DNA from: CAYMFD01 sp964389475
GTDB taxonomy: Bacteria > Bacteroidota > Bacteroidia > Chitinophagales > Saprospiraceae
Reading direction: 5' to 3'
DNA: 25,738 nucleotides
Assembly: GCA_964389475.1 (NCBI GenBank)
Contig: CAYMFD010000049.1
Location: forward strand, 1 to 25,738
Made by a program: the position numbers and the translations under genes. Positions 24,199 to 25,738 of the stretch are shown in pieces. Under the pieces are notes generated by a model. It saw nothing but the letters and a program-made list of their open reading frames with translations. It did not search any database and was not told where the DNA came from. Position 1 is the stretch's first letter; each line of letters begins with the position of its first letter.

Positions 24199-24283
24199 GT
24201 TAGCGCTGTGCGGTTCTACCCGCAGCGCAAAAAAAAACAAATCAATTACTACCGTCCACCAGGTCAAGACCGACCTAGAGTCG
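24199..24283 (+). repeat. Diverged repeat, copy 2 (right of the K+ channel gene)
   Basis: Counterpart of 22961-23048 in the same orientation, with an added poly-A stretch (24229-24237). Confidence 0.5.
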
Positions 24284-24324
24284 CCGTAATAGAGGTATCA
24301 CTGAACTCAAAAAACAAGCCCCCC

Positions 24325-24351
24325 TTGTAAGGTCCTAGCAACCTATCTTCG
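24325..24351 (+). promoter_or_regulatory. Promoter of the sensor kinase gene, possibly leaderless
   Basis: TTG (24325-24327), a 16-base gap and TATCTTCG (24344-24351, one mismatch to TAnnTTTG). Transcription would begin about 5-7 bases further on, at or next to the ATG at 24358. Confidence 0.45.
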
Positions 24352-24357
24352 CACCGC

Positions 24358-25738
24358 ATGAGCAAGCGAGCTATATATATAATCGTAATACTGATGAGTG
24401 TCGCCCTGATGGGTATTGCTATCATACAGTACCTATGGATCAAGCGTAGCGTAGACTTACGGCAGCGCAACTTTGATGACAAGGTACTGATCGCCATGAG
24501 CAAGGTCCGCGAAAGCCTCTTCCAGGATGCCCTGCAACGCGACTACTACGCCAAGTTTTACCAAGATCACCTACGCCGACTGCAGCGGCCCAAGACCTCC
24601 TTTGGCCAATCGCAAGTACAACTCAAGATCCTCGACAAAGACCAGCTCCTGAGCACACTGATGATGGTAAGCCCCAATAAGTTTTTGGCAGGCATCAAAC
24701 CAGACATCCTAGACAAGTACATCAAGACGGCCGTCAAAGAGCAGCGTATAAACCTCACCTATGACTATGGTGTACTGAGCAATGAGACCGAGAACTTCTA
24801 CATCCTCAATGGCCACTATGTGACAGACTTTGGTGGTATGACCGACCAGGCCAGCAATCTAGTCACCGATGAAAATCTATACTCCTCTCCTCATGAGATC
24901 AATCTATCGCTCAATGAGGAGGCAGGGGTCGGTAAGCTCGTCCTTTACTTCCCCAAACGAGAGGCCAGTACATGGCGGTCCGTACTGCCCAACTTGCTTA
25001 CCTCCTTGCTATTTACCAGCCTAGTGCTGTTCTGCTTTATATATACGATAGGTATCATCGTACGGCAGAAAAAGGTGGGAGAGATGAAGACGGACTTTAT
25101 CAATAATATGACGCATGAGTTTAAGACGCCGATAGCGACCATATCGCTAGCCAGTGACAGTATACCCATGGTCATAAAAGATGAGGAGCGGGTCAACAAA
25201 TTTGTCAATATCATACGCCAAGAGAACCAGCGTATGCTGAGGCAGGTAGAAAAAGTGCTACAGATCAGTAAGGCCGAGAAAGATGACCTCCAGCTCAATA
25301 TCACAGAGATCAATGTCAACGAGCTCGCTCAGGTTGCAGCCGATAACACCTCTCTACTCGTACAGAGCAAGGGAGGCACGCTGACCACCGACCTCTCCGC
25401 AACCCTACCCATCATCGAAGGCGATCAGACACACATCAGCAATATCATACACAACCTACTCGACAACGCTAACAAGTATAGCAAGGAGACGCCTGAGATA
25501 CATGTAGCAACGAAGGATACCAAAGACGGTGTAGAGATTGTCATCGAGGATAAGGGTATAGGTATGACCAAGGAGTCGCTCAAGTTTATCTTCGACAAGT
25601 TCTACCGCGTACATACAGGCAACCTGCACGATGTCAAGGGCTTCGGCCTAGGACTCAGCTATGTCAAGAGCATGGTAGACCGTCATTATGGAAATGTCAA
25701 AGTCAAGAGTGAGCTAAACAAAGGCAGCACTTTTACCG
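24358..25738 (+). CDS. Sensor histidine kinase, RprX-like, partial (C-terminus beyond right edge)
   Basis: The first 460 residues of a two-component sensor kinase; only the last few are missing. A membrane helix at about 6-27 and another at about 207-236 enclose a sensor domain of some 180 residues. Its start (WIKRSVDLRQRNFDDKVLIA) is typical of the Bacteroidota RprX group. There is no obvious HAMP domain. The H-box is NNMTHEFKTPIATI with phospho-acceptor H253; the ATPase domain shows N-box NIIHNLLDNANKYS, G1 EDKGIGM, F-box FDKFYRV and G2 GFGLGLSYVKSMV. All catalytic residues are present. A response regulator gene would be expected just downstream. The signal sensed is unknown. Confidence 0.93.
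   Translation, partial: MSKRAIYIIVILMSVALMGIAIIQYLWIKRSVDLRQRNFDDKVLIAMSKVRESLFQDALQRDYYAKFYQDHLRRLQRPKTSFGQSQVQLKILDKDQLLSTLMMVSPNKFLAGIKPDILDKYIKTAVKEQRINLTYDYGVLSNETENFYILNGHYVTDFGGMTDQASNLVTDENLYSSPHEINLSLNEEAGVGKLVLYFPKREASTWRSVLPNLLTSLLFTSLVLFCFIYTIGIIVRQKKVGEMKTDFINNMTHEFKTPIATISLASDSIPMVIKDEERVNKFVNIIRQENQRMLRQVEKVLQISKAEKDDLQLNITEINVNELAQVAADNTSLLVQSKGGTLTTDLSATLPIIEGDQTHISNIIHNLLDNANKYSKETPEIHVATKDTKDGVEIVIEDKGIGMTKESLKFIFDKFYRVHTGNLHDVKGFGLGLSYVKSMVDRHYGNVKVKSELNKGSTFT

Larger units (their letters stand above)
23980..24357. other. 378-base intergenic region with repeats
   Basis: Divergent space between the channel and sensor kinase genes. It holds the second copies of both repeats described here, a CTTCGACTGGGCCTCAGTAC stretch resembling a repeat motif common between Bacteroidota genes, and the kinase promoter. 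No gene seen. Confidence 0.6.

Noticed and set aside
24264..25319. Several minus-strand open frames of 60-125 codons opposite the sensor kinase
   Set aside because: They are antisense shadows of a clearly coding kinase and have no recognisable domains.

Overview
The window looks like a chromosomal segment of a Bacteroidota bacterium, most likely a Saprospiraceae/Lewinella-type member. Five signs support this: a DUF1800/DUF1501 secretion pair whose DUF1501 protein ends in a type IX secretion (T9SS) sorting tail, an RprX-like sensor kinase, DUF2853, DUF5522 and DUF6580 proteins, many Sec/lipoprotein signals, and -7 promoter boxes of the Bacteroidota TAnnTTTG type (TATCTTTG, TACCTTTG, TAACTTTG). 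A run of exactly 100 Ns (5116-5215) marks a scaffold join, so this is draft or metagenome-assembled sequence. CTAG, rare in many bacteria, is unusually common here.

Layout. 1-744 (-): a DUF6580 membrane protein overlapping a Cys-rich DUF5522 protein cut by the left edge. 990-4509 (+): a complementary pair of M16 peptidase-family proteins, one with the zinc motif, one without it but carrying the R/Y pair, ended by a strong hairpin terminator. 4774-5115 (+): an exported unknown protein running into the assembly gap. 5365-9011 (-): a probable surface-polysaccharide group (small membrane protein, Gfo/Idh/MocA oxidoreductase, lipoprotein, polyprenyl sugar-phosphate transferase). 9012-9651: a gene-poor stretch with repeats and a likely dead transposase. 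9652-9999 (-): ribosomal protein L19. 10161-12463 (-): an ABC-2 exporter ATPase and permease translationally coupled to BioY. 12574-16381 (-): a small DUF7935-like membrane protein, then DUF1800 and DUF1501. 16705-17853 (-): YjbR-like protein and enoyl-CoA hydratase. 17937-19246 (+): GTP cyclohydrolase II and a lipoprotein. 19235-21199: an MDR oxidoreductase, a HAD phosphatase and a small membrane protein with overlapping 3' ends. 21277-21615 (-): DUF2853. 21799-22922 (+): a lipoprotein coupled to an exported rhodanese. 23137-23979 (-): a voltage-gated K+ channel with a C-terminal zinc ribbon. 24358-end (+): sensor histidine kinase, cut by the right edge.

Most of the window is housekeeping and envelope biology. 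I found no CRISPR array, prophage, tRNA, rRNA or defence island. The points most worth a second look are the M16 pair with its LolA-like extension, the remnant between two 22/23-bp direct repeats upstream of L19's terminator, a 23-bp repeat shared between two distant intergenic regions, a diverged 85-bp repeat flanking the K+ channel, the ABC exporter-BioY coupling and the lipoprotein-rhodanese coupling.
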